A stretch of 64,000 nucleotides of DNA from Porphyrobacter sp. TH134 (GCF_002855495.1 NZ_PKRO01000013.1:1-64000); one strand, 5' to 3'. Positions 51,618-60,720 are shown, counted from the stretch's first letter. Notes: a model not told the origin generated them from the letters alone. A program made the numbers and translations.

Positions 51618-53770
51618 AGCAGGCCTGACGCTGACGAGCGCGTATCAAGAATGCTGCCGCCGCTCGTCAGCGGGAATTCAAGTTCGACCAGCACGCCGGT
51701 GTCGTACAGAAAGAACCGTCCATCGCCGCCCAGCTCATAAGGCACGCGCTCTTCGATCAGTCGGCGCCCGAAGCCTTTGCGCTTGTTCTTTGGTCGGGGT
51801 GTCGCGGCGGTTTCCTGCCAGCGCAGACTGACCCATGGCTTGCCGTCTTTCTCATGCGTCGTCCACATGATGCGAATATAGCCGGTATCGCCCAGCGCGC
51901 CATATTTGACCGAATTGGTGGCGAGTTCATGGATCGCGAGCGTCACGATTTCGGCCGCGTGCGGGGAGAGCGCCAGTTCCGGGCCATCGACCATGCACAG
52001 ATCGGGCTGCACGGCGTGGACGACCAGTTCTTCGCGCACCAGTTCTGCCAGATCGACGCTGCTTCCGGGCGAACGGGTCAGCGTGCTTTGCGTGCGTCCC
52101 ATGGCTTGCAACCGGCCGATCAGGTGATCGACATATTCGTTCACGTTGCGGTGGCTGGGGGCTGAAAGCCGCGCGACAGAGCGGACCATGCCGATCAGGT
52201 TGCGCACCCGGTGCTGCAATTCTGCCACGAGCAGACGTTGCCATTCCTCTTCGCGCCGGCGCTGGGTGATATCGATCATGGCGCCCAGCATCCGCAACGG
52301 CTCGCCCTTGTCGCTATAGATGAAACGCCCCCGTGCCGAAACCCAGCGCATATCGCCGCTTGGCTGAATGAGCCGGTATTCGTTGACGTAATCCTCACCG
52401 CTGGCCATCGCCTGCTCGACCTTGCGGTCGGCTTCGGCCCGGTCTTCGGGGTGCACACGTTCGGCCCAGAGTTCGAAGGTGGGCACGACTTCGCCGGGCT
52501 CGTAGCCTTCGATGCGGAAATGCTCGTCCGACCAGATCAATTCGCCGGTTTCGACATTCCAGTCCCAGATCGCGACCTTGCCGATTTCGCTGGCAACCCG
52601 CAGCATCTGTGCGCCGCGGATAAGCTGGTGTTCGGTGCTGCGCCGTTCGGTGATATCGGTCGACATGCCGAACCATTCGGTAATGGCGCCTTGATCGTCG
52701 AGCACGGGCACAGCGCGCGAATGGAGCCAGCGGACCGTGCCATCGATCGTTCGCACAGGGTGTTCGATGGCAATCGGCACGCGCCGGAGGATCGCATCAT
52801 CAAGCGCGGCGCGCACGATCGCCCGGTCGCTGTCGGGCACGAATTCTTCAACCCAGTTGCTTTCTTCACCCACCTCGCCAAGCAGGGGCTTGCCGCCCAC
52901 CTGCCGCGCCAGAGTGCCTTGCGGGTTCATCCGGAAAATCATGTCCGAGGTGGCTTCGATCAGCGACTGAAGCCGGGCCTCGCTGTGGCGCAGGGCCAGT
53001 TCCATCGTCTTGCGCTGCCCGATATCTTCAAACAAGATGCCCACCCGGAAGGGCGCCTTTTCGCCGATGGGAAAGGCGAACACATCGAACCAGCGGCCCA
53101 TCGCGATGCTCTCGCTTTCAAACCTTTCGGGAACGCCCGACAGCGCGATCCGGCCATAGGTTGCAGCCCAGGCGTCCTCGATATCGGGCTGGAAGCTGCG
53201 CATGGTCTTGCCCACCGGAGACTTGATGCCGGTGTGCTGGACGAAGGGTTCGTTGGCTTCGATGAACAGGTAGTCGGTGGCTTTGCCGGTATCGTCAAAG
53301 ATCACTTCGATGATGCAGAAACCTTCGTCGATGGCGTCAAACAACCGTTCGTAGCGGGCATCGGCCTCGCGCCGCCGTTCGCGGGCGAAATGTTCGCTGC
53401 TGATATCGCGGATGCGGGCCATGATCGCCCGGCGTCCGCCTTCGACGAGGGGAACCAGCGAGACCTCGTAGACTTGCGGGTAGCGGCTGCTTTGGCGGAC
53501 CAGCACTTCGGGGGTGCCGCGCTGCAACACCCGCTGGAAATCCTGCGCCCATTGGCGGGCGGCTTCGGGATGATGGTGGCCCAGCCGCTGTCCGGTGGGG
53601 TCGTCAATACCGATCAGCCGGCATAGCGCCGGATTGCTGGCAAGATAGCGCCAATCACTCAGTTCATCGCCCGGGCCGCCGATGGGCTCAAGAATGCAGG
53701 CAGCATCGGGCAAGGCGCGAAACGCGGCATGGAACAGGCTCTCAATGGGGTCATGAGAAAAATCGGCCAT
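51614..53770 (-). CDS. Multi-PAS HWE-family sensor histidine kinase
   Basis: A 718-aa soluble kinase with no membrane segment. Four PAS/PAC-like units (about residues 15-130, 140-255, 265-385, 390-505) each end in D-I-T/S-like linkers. The HWE dimerisation/phospho-acceptor follows (AELQHRVRNLIGMVRSVARL, His at about 520), and then the HATPase with HELATNSVKYGALG, W-x-E in LRWQETAATP and GFGRRLIEERVPYELG. None of the PAS units has the LOV GxNCRFLQ cysteine, so a flavin-LOV role is not supported. It is coupled to the receiver at 51240-51617. Confidence 0.93.
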   Translation of the reverse strand: MADFSHDPIESLFHAAFRALPDAACILEPIGGPGDELSDWRYLASNPALCRLIGIDDPTGQRLGHHHPEAARQWAQDFQRVLQRGTPEVLVRQSSRYPQVYEVSLVPLVEGGRRAIMARIRDISSEHFARERRREADARYERLFDAIDEGFCIIEVIFDDTGKATDYLFIEANEPFVQHTGIKSPVGKTMRSFQPDIEDAWAATYGRIALSGVPERFESESIAMGRWFDVFAFPIGEKAPFRVGILFEDIGQRKTMELALRHSEARLQSLIEATSDMIFRMNPQGTLARQVGGKPLLGEVGEESNWVEEFVPDSDRAIVRAALDDAILRRVPIAIEHPVRTIDGTVRWLHSRAVPVLDDQGAITEWFGMSTDITERRSTEHQLIRGAQMLRVASEIGKVAIWDWNVETGELIWSDEHFRIEGYEPGEVVPTFELWAERVHPEDRAEADRKVEQAMASGEDYVNEYRLIQPSGDMRWVSARGRFIYSDKGEPLRMLGAMIDITQRRREEEWQRLLVAELQHRVRNLIGMVRSVARLSAPSHRNVNEYVDHLIGRLQAMGRTQSTLTRSPGSSVDLAELVREELVVHAVQPDLCMVDGPELALSPHAAEIVTLAIHELATNSVKYGALGDTGYIRIMWTTHEKDGKPWVSLRWQETAATPRPKNKRKGFGRRLIEERVPYELGGDGRFFLYDTGVLVELEFPLTSGGSILDTRSSASGLL

Positions 53771-53995
53771 GCGCGCATCACTCCTGCCCGCGCAAGATAA
53801 CGGCGCGGGCGCAAAAGCTGACTAACATGGATTGTGCCGCCCCGCAGCCCCGTCCCGTCGAGTCTTGCCCCGCGTGCGGCTCTGGCCCTGATGCAGGATA
53901 GGGACATCACAGGATGGGAGGCCGACAGGGGGCCGGGCTTTGCGACCCGATCATTGTGATGCCGGCGCACAGCTCGCCCGTAAAGGAGCTGACCT

Positions 53996-54238
53996 ATGCG
54001 TGTTTTCCTTGGCCTACTGGCGATCGGCGTTGCCGCTTATGCTGTTACCCGGCGCGGCGCAGGGCCGGGCCATCAAGGCCGCGCGGCCTTTGCCGATGAT
54101 CAGCCCGATCTAGCCGCCAATCCTGTCCGCGATGCCGGCCCGCAGGCGATGCGCGATCCCCAAAGCGAACCCTGGTCGGCGGTCGATGAAGCCAGCGACC
54201 AGAGCTTTCCTGCCAGCGATCCGCCGTCCACCTATTGA
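53996..54238 (+). CDS. Small protein with SFPASDPP motif
   Basis: An 80-aa protein with one N-terminal hydrophobic helix (MRVFLGLLAIGVAAYAV) followed by a polar tail ending WSAVDEASDQSFPASDPPSTY. The DEASxxSFPASDPP motif recurs in small stress-linked proteins of alphaproteobacteria, of unknown function. AAAGGAG lies upstream of the ATG. It stands alone between the HWE kinase and the LuxR regulator. Confidence 0.7.
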   Translation: MRVFLGLLAIGVAAYAVTRRGAGPGHQGRAAFADDQPDLAANPVRDAGPQAMRDPQSEPWSAVDEASDQSFPASDPPSTY

Positions 54239-54343
54239 CCGCCGCCCCCGGCACGAGCCCGCTGCCAAGAATCATTAGGGTTGCACGCTGGCGTGATTGC
54301 CATGCAAGCTGTGCCTCGCCAGTGGAACAGGCGGGAGACCCGA

Positions 54344-54979
54344 ATGGCCAGCGATGCGACCCGATCCAGCCGTCACAAGATCCTGATCGTCGACGATCAC
54401 CCCCTGACCCACAGCGGCCTGCGGCTGCTGTTTTCGCAATACCCTGAATATGAGGTGGTCGGCGCGCTTGACCGCTGCGAGATCACCACGGCCTTCATCA
54501 AGGCGCAGCCGGTCGACATCGTCCTGCTTGATCTCAACATGCCCAATGTGCGCGGGGTTGATATCCTTGCCGAAATCGTCGGCTCGCATGACATGACAGT
54601 CATCATCCTGACCGGCGAAAGGCAGTTTGGCGAGATTGACTATGCCCTGAAACTGGGCGCGCGCGGCGTGGTCAGCAAGGCTGATCCCCCGGATGAAATC
54701 ATCGCCGCCTGCGAGGCCGCACTGGCAGGCGAGGTCTATATCTCGGCCAGTATGCGCAGCGGCCTGAGCACGATCGAACAGCTGCCCACGTCCCTATCGT
54801 CACGGCAAATGGCGATCCTGCATTATCTGGCGCAGGGCGAAACCAACAAGGAAATCTCGTATCGGCTGGCGATTGCCCAGCCGACCGTGTCCTTTCACAT
54901 AGGCGAATTGCGCCGCAAGCTGGGCGTTGCCAGCAATCGCAAGATCATCGAACGCGCGCAGGCGCTACGCCTGATCTGA
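54344..54979 (+). CDS. LuxR/NarL-family response regulator
   Basis: A 211-aa two-domain regulator. The receiver (about residues 12-130) has ILIVDDHPLTHSG, phospho-acceptor in VLLDLNMPNVRGVD, and VSKADPPDEI. The LuxR helix-turn-helix is SSRQMAILHYLAQGETNKEISYRLAIAQPTVSFHIGELRRKLG. GGGAG precedes ATG 54344; the frame is open to 54281. The 3' end overlaps the neighbouring kinase by 15 bp in convergent orientation, and the two may form a pair. Confidence 0.92.
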   Translation: MASDATRSSRHKILIVDDHPLTHSGLRLLFSQYPEYEVVGALDRCEITTAFIKAQPVDIVLLDLNMPNVRGVDILAEIVGSHDMTVIILTGERQFGEIDYALKLGARGVVSKADPPDEIIAACEAALAGEVYISASMRSGLSTIEQLPTSLSSRQMAILHYLAQGETNKEISYRLAIAQPTVSFHIGELRRKLGVASNRKIIERAQALRLI

Positions 54980-57208
54980 CAGGCAGGCCTGCAAGGCGGG
55001 GTGATCGGCCATTTCGCGGCACAGGGGTTTGATCAGCATCATCGCGACCGCCTCGCTCAGTCTTTCGCGGGTGACCGAAGTGTCGTCGTATGTGGCTGCG
55101 ATCAGCCGCGTGGTCGCTGCCCTGCCTGCCTGCGCAATCGCCGCATCGAATTCTGCCCGGCGGTCGAAATCGGCGATGTTCTGACCGTTCAGCAGCGCAG
55201 CCAGATCGGCGGGCGTGCAGGGCGCGACCGTATGGTGGGCGCATGGCAGGCTTATCCGCAGGGTGGTGCCCGAGGGGCCGGTGGATGGGATGGTGAGCGT
55301 GCCGCCCAGACCTTCGATGATCCGCCGCGCTGACCGGAACCCCGATCCGGTCCCGGCGCTGCTGTCTCCGGCGCGCAGACGCGGCGGATCGGCGCGCAGC
55401 AGTTCGCGCGCCACCGCATCCGGGATGCCGGTGCCGGTGTCGGCGATGGTGATGACCGCCGCGCCCCCATCAATCCCCAGCATCATCCGCGCGCCGCCTG
55501 CCAGCGTGTGGCGGTGGCTGTTGCTGAGCAGATTGGCCAGCGCGCGCATCAGCAAGGGGCGGTCGGAGATGATCGTCACCTCGCGGTCGGTCTCAGCCGT
55601 CAGCGTCAGCCCCTTGCCGGCAAACGGTGCCTTGAACATCATCAGCAGCGGTTCCAGCAGGTTCTCGCCCCGGAACGCGCTGAGCGCATGGAAATGGCGC
55701 CCGCTGCCGACCATCGCAGCGCCCGACATGGTGGTGGCGGCAATTTCGCTCAGATAATCGACCGAGCTTTGCAGCATTGCGGTCAAATCGTGATGCGCGC
55801 CGGCGGTATCCTGCCGTTTCAGGACCGTAATTGCGCTATTCAGCGCCAGGATTACCTGTTTGCTGTCATGTCCCGATGCGTGCAGCAGGGCGTTCTGGTT
55901 GTCGACGGCGGCCAGCGCGATCTTGCGGTCTTCGGCCAACTGCGCGGCGCGTTCGCTCACCCGCACGCGTTCGGCCAGTTCGGCATTGTAGCGGGCGTCG
56001 GCGGCCTGCCGGTCGGTCTGGATCTTGCGCAGGTTGAGCCCCAGTGCGAGCGTCACCATCAGCACCTCGAAAAAGCCGACCGGACCGATCAGGTGCCAGT
56101 TGATCGGCAGCCATTTGAACACGCCCATCGATGCAATCGCGCCGTAGATGATGAACAGCGCAAGGCTCGCCCAGCCCACCAGCAAGGGCCACAGCTGGCG
56201 CCCGATCGAGCGGACTGCGAGCACGCCGACCACCGGCAAAAACAGCGCCACCACCCCGGTGATGACCCAGGCCAGCGAATGGATCGCCGTGCGCAGGCCC
56301 GGCCCGTAAAGGCTGAGGCCCGCTTGCAACGCGATCACCACCAGCGCGGCGGCGATCAGCGCGATCAAGGCTTTATCGAGCCGGGGAAAGCGCGTTGCGG
56401 TTGACAGAAAGTTGCGGGCAAATTGCGCCATGGCAGCGGCAAAGGCGCATTTCACGCCGTCTTCGATCGCCACGCTCAGCAGCGGGCTGTCAGCCAGCAG
56501 GAAGATCGTCAGATAGCCTTCGGTGTGGACGGTGCTGATCGCAAGAAACACCTGCGCCAGCGCCAGCCAGCCAAATTCGCGGTGGCCAGTGACCGAGAAG
56601 AACACAAAGTTGAGGAAGATCAGCACCGCCACTGCCAGCAACACGCCCGACACCATGGCGATGTTGGTGCGGCGGTTCTGGAAAAAGGTGCCATAGGTCT
56701 GGAGCTTGAGCGGCATGTAGGTCGAGTTTTCCGACAGGAAATCGATCACGATCGTCTTTTCCTCGCCGGGGGCCAGCACCAGTTCGGTGCTGAAGGCCTG
56801 ATAGGTCATCAGGTTGTTCTGGGCCGCGACCGGATCGCTGCCGTTCAGCAGCAGCGTAAAGCCTTGCCCGGTCCATTCATACAGCCGGAAATGCCGCAGC
56901 GAACCGCGGCCGGTGGTCAAAATCCACGTGCCGCCGTCCCGGCTGGTGTTGCGGATGCGCAGCGCCATCGCGGTGCGTTGTCCCGGCAGGCCGAAATGTT
57001 CAGCGCCCGGCCGGTTGGCCTGCAACTTGGTCCGCAGCATCTGTTCGATCGGGGTATCAAGGCTGCCGAGCTGTTTGGTGTAGCGGATAAACCCCGACAG
57101 CGCCGGGCCATCCTTGCCAGCCTCGATCGCGGCGACCGGCAGCGACGGCATGGCCGCAGCAGGCACGCCCAGCGCCGCTGCACAGGTCAGGATCAGTCCC
57201 GCGATCAT
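54965..57208 (-). CDS. 7TMR-DISM-like sensor histidine kinase with degenerate receiver-like tail
   Basis: A 747-aa membrane kinase. After a signal-like start (MIAGLILTCAAALG), a periplasmic beta domain (about residues 35-180, WILTTGRGSLRHFRLYEW) is followed by seven helices (about 180-390). A coiled linker leads to the phospho-acceptor region HASGHDSKQVILALNSAI and to an HATPase with NLLSNSHRHT, ADTGTGIPD and GSGFRSARRIIEGLGG. The last 80 residues end with AATYDDTSVTRERLSEAVAMMLIKPL; this resembles the end of a receiver but no phospho-acceptor Asp is seen. ATG 57208 is used because earlier in-frame codons are not starts. Confidence 0.85.
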   Translation of the reverse strand: MIAGLILTCAAALGVPAAAMPSLPVAAIEAGKDGPALSGFIRYTKQLGSLDTPIEQMLRTKLQANRPGAEHFGLPGQRTAMALRIRNTSRDGGTWILTTGRGSLRHFRLYEWTGQGFTLLLNGSDPVAAQNNLMTYQAFSTELVLAPGEEKTIVIDFLSENSTYMPLKLQTYGTFFQNRRTNIAMVSGVLLAVAVLIFLNFVFFSVTGHREFGWLALAQVFLAISTVHTEGYLTIFLLADSPLLSVAIEDGVKCAFAAAMAQFARNFLSTATRFPRLDKALIALIAAALVVIALQAGLSLYGPGLRTAIHSLAWVITGVVALFLPVVGVLAVRSIGRQLWPLLVGWASLALFIIYGAIASMGVFKWLPINWHLIGPVGFFEVLMVTLALGLNLRKIQTDRQAADARYNAELAERVRVSERAAQLAEDRKIALAAVDNQNALLHASGHDSKQVILALNSAITVLKRQDTAGAHHDLTAMLQSSVDYLSEIAATTMSGAAMVGSGRHFHALSAFRGENLLEPLLMMFKAPFAGKGLTLTAETDREVTIISDRPLLMRALANLLSNSHRHTLAGGARMMLGIDGGAAVITIADTGTGIPDAVARELLRADPPRLRAGDSSAGTGSGFRSARRIIEGLGGTLTIPSTGPSGTTLRISLPCAHHTVAPCTPADLAALLNGQNIADFDRRAEFDAAIAQAGRAATTRLIAATYDDTSVTRERLSEAVAMMLIKPLCREMADHPALQACLSDQA

Positions 57209-57419
57209 GCGCAGCCAGCTTTGCGTGACACAGCCCCCCTTCTGCGTGCAACAGCAACCGGACGGCAGACTGAACCACGAAAGCACGGCTGCCAACTGTT
57301 GAATTTGCCTTTTCGCGCCCGGCAGGCTGGCGGACCGGGATGCTGCGGGCAGGCTGGAAGGTGGGCGAACTCGCCGCTATCCCCGTCGTCCGCGTTCACG
57401 TAAGCTGCTTGCAAGCCTA

Positions 57420-57839
57420 TTGCCTTGGGAGCCTGTCATCGAAAAACGCCTGATCTACCGTTCGCAGCCGTTTGGTTTCGACACCGCCATGCTGGCTGGC
57501 ATTTTGTCAGCGGCGCGGCGCAACAATCCGCGCTACGGCATCACCGGCGCGTTGATTTGCCGGCATGACCTGTATCTTCAACTGATCGAAGGCCCGACCG
57601 AAGCTGTCGATGCGCTCTACGCGGTGATCTGCGAGGATGATCGCCACTTTGATGTGCGCCTGCTGCTGTCCGAAGCCATGGGCGAACGGCTGTTTCCCAA
57701 CTGGGCGATGCTGGATGATACCGCGCCCTCGCAGTTCTGGTCTGCGCAGGACGTCGCAAGCGGGGCGCTGGAAATGGCGACGCCTGATGAACTGCGCGCG
57801 CCATTTGTGCGGCTGAGCGCGGCCCATCCGGGCGGCTGA
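57420..57839 (+). CDS. BLUF-domain blue-light sensor
   Basis: A 139-aa BLUF (sensors of blue light using FAD) protein. The key residues are visible: Tyr in LIYRSQPFG, Asn in ARRNNPRYGITGALI, Gln in YLQLIEGP and the Trp-x-Met in LFPNWAMLDD. VDALYAVICEDDRHFDVRLL is the normal continuation. There is no output domain, so it probably works through a partner. The start is TTG 57420 by frame; TTGGGAG then lies before ATC 57438, so the true start is uncertain. It lies divergent from the 7TM kinase and convergent with ribE. Confidence 0.9.
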   Translation: MPWEPVIEKRLIYRSQPFGFDTAMLAGILSAARRNNPRYGITGALICRHDLYLQLIEGPTEAVDALYAVICEDDRHFDVRLLLSEAMGERLFPNWAMLDDTAPSQFWSAQDVASGALEMATPDELRAPFVRLSAAHPGG

Positions 57840-57848
57840 TCGCCGGTC

Positions 57849-58472
57849 TTACCGGGCTGCGGCGAGGCTTTGCATCCGCTTGAGGTAGCGCGCCAGCACG
57901 TCGATTTCGAGGTTGACGTGATCGCCCACCGCCAGTGTCCCCAGCGTGGTCACGGCGGCGGTGTGGGGGATGATGTTGAGCAGGAAATCGCAGGCCCCAT
58001 CGGCCCGGTCGCGCACGTCGTTGACGGTCAGCGACACGCCGTTTACGGTGATCGACCCTTTTTCCGCGATGAACGGCGCCATGTCGGCCCGCGCGCGGAT
58101 CGCGATTTGCCAGCTGCCGCCGTCCTGCGCCACCTTCACCACCTCGCCCACCGAATCGACATGGCCGGTGACGATATGCCCGCCCAGCTCGTCGCCGAGC
58201 CGCAAGGACGGTTCGATATTGAGCAGCGCGCCCGCATTCCACATGCCCGGCACGGTGCGGCTGACGCTTTCGCCCGACAGGTCGACATCGAACCAGGCAT
58301 CGCCCGCCGTCCCGCCGCGTTCAACCACGGTCAGGCACACACCCGAACAGGCAATCGACGCGCCGATGTCGATCCGGGCAGGGTCGAGCGGGGCGGTGAT
58401 GCGCAGGCGCAGATCGCCGCGCTGCTCGGCGGCGGCGATGGTGCCGATGGCGGTGACGATGCCTGTGAACAT
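57849..58472 (-). CDS. ribE: Riboflavin synthase alpha subunit
   Basis: A 207-aa homotrimeric enzyme converting 6,7-dimethyl-8-ribityllumazine to riboflavin. The two lumazine-binding halves begin MFTGIVTAIGTI and GGHIVTGHVDSVG, with ACSGVCLTVVE and NGVSLTVNDV as the paired motifs. ATG 58472 is fixed by MFTGI. It follows ribD by 10 bp on the same strand. Confidence 0.97.
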   Translation of the reverse strand: MFTGIVTAIGTIAAAEQRGDLRLRITAPLDPARIDIGASIACSGVCLTVVERGGTAGDAWFDVDLSGESVSRTVPGMWNAGALLNIEPSLRLGDELGGHIVTGHVDSVGEVVKVAQDGGSWQIAIRARADMAPFIAEKGSITVNGVSLTVNDVRDRADGACDFLLNIIPHTAAVTTLGTLAVGDHVNLEIDVLARYLKRMQSLAAAR

Positions 58473-58482
58473 GCTGGGGTCC

Positions 58483-59439
58483 TTACCGGTTGCGGGTGCG
58501 CAGATAGGCCGTGAATGCGTCGCTGCCAAGCTGGCGGCGTTCGGACAGGCACCAGCGGCCATGCGCGTCGGCCAGGCTGGCCAGCCCCAGCGCGCCCAGG
58601 CTGCGGCGACCATCGCCCCCGATGAGGATCGGCGCGGTGTAGAGGTGCAACTCGTCCACCAGATCAGCGGCAAGGAAGGCGGCGGCGGTCTCGGCCCCGC
58701 CCTCGACGTAGAGATGGAGCACGCCGTCCAGCGCGGCGATGGCTTGCGGCGAGGGGAGGGCGGTGACACCGTCCGGGGCCGGCCCGCGGGTCAGCACCAG
58801 CCGCTGCGGTGACCGGGTCTCCAGCCCCGGAAGGCGCACATCAAGGCGCGGTTTGTCAGCCCGCCATGTCCCGCCGCCAACCAGGATCGCATCATGGCGC
58901 GCGCGCTGGGCGTGGACGTGGGCGCGGGACACTTCGCCCGTGATCCACTGGCTGGTGCCATCCGCAAGTGCGATGCAGCCATCGAGCGAGGTCGCCAGCT
59001 TCAGCGTCACCCACGGACGCCCGGCGCTTTGGCGGGTCAGGAACCCGGCAAGGCTGGTGGCAGAGGCCGGATCGTCCAGCAGGCGGGCGGCGATGCCCGC
59101 CGCTTCAAACCGGGCGATTCCCGCGCCCGCCGTCCGGGGATCGGGGTCGTGCTGGCCGATGACGACGCGGGCGGGGCGGGCGGCCACGATCAGATCGGCG
59201 CAGGCCGGCCCGCGCGCTGATTGATGGGCGCAGGGTTCAAGCGTGACGTAAAGCGTCGCTTCGGCCAGCACCTCGGCGGGAAGGCCTGCCAGCGCCATCG
59301 CCTCGGCATGGGGCCGCCCGCCGCCTTGCGTCCAGCCGCTCGCGATCACCCGGCCGTGCTGCACCACCAGCGCCGCCACACCGGGATTGGGCCGCGACAG
59401 CGGGCGCGCCCGCGCCGCCAGCCGCGCAGCAGCGGCCAT
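58483..59439 (-). CDS. ribD: Bifunctional riboflavin biosynthesis deaminase/reductase RibD
   Basis: A 318-aa enzyme for steps 2 and 3 of riboflavin synthesis. The N-terminal deaminase has the zinc motif GGRPHAEAMAL (HAE) and TLEPCAHQSARGPACADLI (PCxxxxxxxxC), typical although one His is altered to Gln-like neighbours. The reductase domain begins PWVTLKLATSLDG and has DAILVGGGTWRADKPRLDVR. ATG 59439 is used. With ribE it forms a two-gene operon. No FMN riboswitch was recognised upstream. Confidence 0.95.
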   Translation of the reverse strand: MAAAARLAARARPLSRPNPGVAALVVQHGRVIASGWTQGGGRPHAEAMALAGLPAEVLAEATLYVTLEPCAHQSARGPACADLIVAARPARVVIGQHDPDPRTAGAGIARFEAAGIAARLLDDPASATSLAGFLTRQSAGRPWVTLKLATSLDGCIALADGTSQWITGEVSRAHVHAQRARHDAILVGGGTWRADKPRLDVRLPGLETRSPQRLVLTRGPAPDGVTALPSPQAIAALDGVLHLYVEGGAETAAAFLAADLVDELHLYTAPILIGGDGRRSLGALGLASLADAHGRWCLSERRQLGSDAFTAYLRTRNR

Positions 59440-59471
59440 CCAGTCGTGATCGGTTGGGGAAAGGCTGGCGG

Positions 59472-59924
59472 CTATTGCCCGGCGCTTTCGCTCGCTGGCG
59501 GAACAATCCGCTGGGCCGCAGCCTCGCGGCGCTTGGCCTCGGCTGCGCGTTCCGCCTCGGCCTCGCGCTCGATCTTCTCGACATCCATGCCTGCCGCCGC
59601 GCCCAGTGCCTTGTACATCTTGCGCTTTTCTTCGGCGATTCGCTCTTCCTCGGCGGCGCGCAGTTCCTTCAGTTCCTGATTGGCGCGGTTTTCAGCCATG
59701 ATCGCAGCATCGCTGCGCGCCGGATCGAGCGTGGTGATATAGGTGATCCGCGGCCGCTCAGGCTCGGCATAGACGGTCTGATCGATCGCCCAGGCCATGA
59801 TCCCCGCCACCGGCAGGACCGACAGGAACAGGATCGGCCAGCGATAGGGTTGGGGCCGCCGGATCTCGTTCCAGAAATCGGCAATGCCACTGGCAGGGTT
59901 GAAGCGGGACGGGGCAAAACGCAT
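59472..59924 (-). CDS. Hypothetical membrane-anchored coiled-coil protein
   Basis: A 150-aa protein with one membrane helix (about residues 29-49, WPILFLSVLPVAGIMAWAI) and a C-terminal Glu/Arg/Ala-rich coiled coil (NQELKELRAAEEERIAEEKR, EREAEAERAAEAKR). The N-terminus RFNPASGIADFWNEIRRPQPYRW is likely cytoplasmic, with the coil outside. A similar small protein occurs beside ribD in related genomes, from recollection only. Function is unknown. Confidence 0.65.
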   Translation of the reverse strand: MRFAPSRFNPASGIADFWNEIRRPQPYRWPILFLSVLPVAGIMAWAIDQTVYAEPERPRITYITTLDPARSDAAIMAENRANQELKELRAAEEERIAEEKRKMYKALGAAAGMDVEKIEREAEAERAAEAKRREAAAQRIVPPASESAGQ

Positions 59925-59985
59925 TGCGGCAATATAGGATGCCGGCGGCGGATGGCCAAGGGGGAGCAGAGGGGGGTGAGGCCGC

Positions 59986-60720
59986 TCAGCCGAAGCTGGC
60001 GTAAAGCCCGCGCCCGTGTTCCTTCAGCCAGCGGTCGGCTGCTGCAATCTCGCCTTCGAAGATGCGGGCCAGCAGCGCGTGGAAGGCCGGGCTGTGATCG
60101 AAGTGCACCAGATGCGCGACTTCATGCGCCACCACCGAACGCCGCACGAAATCGGGGGCCTGCACCAGCCGCCAGTTGATCCGGATGCGGGCCTTGTCCG
60201 AACATGATCCCCAGCGGCGCTGGGCGCGGGTGAGGCCGATGGGCACCGGATCAAGCCCGGCGGCCGCGCAGTAATCGCGCATGTCAGCCTCGGCCAGCCG
60301 CAGCGCCTCGGCCTCTAGCCAGCGGTGGACGCGCGGGGCAATTCCGGTTTCCGGCCCGCCGATGCGCAGGGTCTCCCCGTCGGGGACCGGGCGGCGCGGG
60401 CTGCGCGGGTCCCACACCAGCGTCAGCGCGGTGCCGCGATAGTGCACCGTTCCGCCCTGTTCGGGGGCCGCGCGGGCGGGCAGCTTGGCCAGCTGATCGG
60501 CCAGCCAGTTCTTGCGCGCATGGGCAAAGGCCACCGCTTCGCGCCCCTCGGCCCAGGCGGGCAGGGTCACGCGCACCTCGCTGCCATCAGGCGCGAGGCG
60601 CAAGGTCAGCCGCCGGGCATTGTGCAGCCGCTTGAGCACGATCGGCACCCGCCTGCCGCCCAGATCAATGTCGGGATCAGGCGTCCGGATCGCCGATGCG
60701 CCGCGCAGCCAATCGATCAT
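59986..60720 (-). CDS. YgjP-like (SprT/WLM) metallopeptidase
   Basis: A 244-aa single-domain protein of the YgjP/M48-like group. The zinc motif is VVAHEVAHLVHFDHSPAFHALL (HExxH with later His), preceded by QRRWGSCSDKARIRINWRL, the family core. Activity is likely but the substrate is unknown. The start overlaps the ycgN stop by 4 bases (ATGA), so the two are coupled. Confidence 0.88.
   Translation of the reverse strand: MIDWLRGASAIRTPDPDIDLGGRRVPIVLKRLHNARRLTLRLAPDGSEVRVTLPAWAEGREAVAFAHARKNWLADQLAKLPARAAPEQGGTVHYRGTALTLVWDPRSPRRPVPDGETLRIGGPETGIAPRVHRWLEAEALRLAEADMRDYCAAAGLDPVPIGLTRAQRRWGSCSDKARIRINWRLVQAPDFVRRSVVAHEVAHLVHFDHSPAFHALLARIFEGEIAAADRWLKEHGRGLYASFG

Noticed and set aside
51614-53770. 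LOV photoreceptor kinase
   Set aside because: None of the PAS units contains the GxNCRFLQ cysteine motif.
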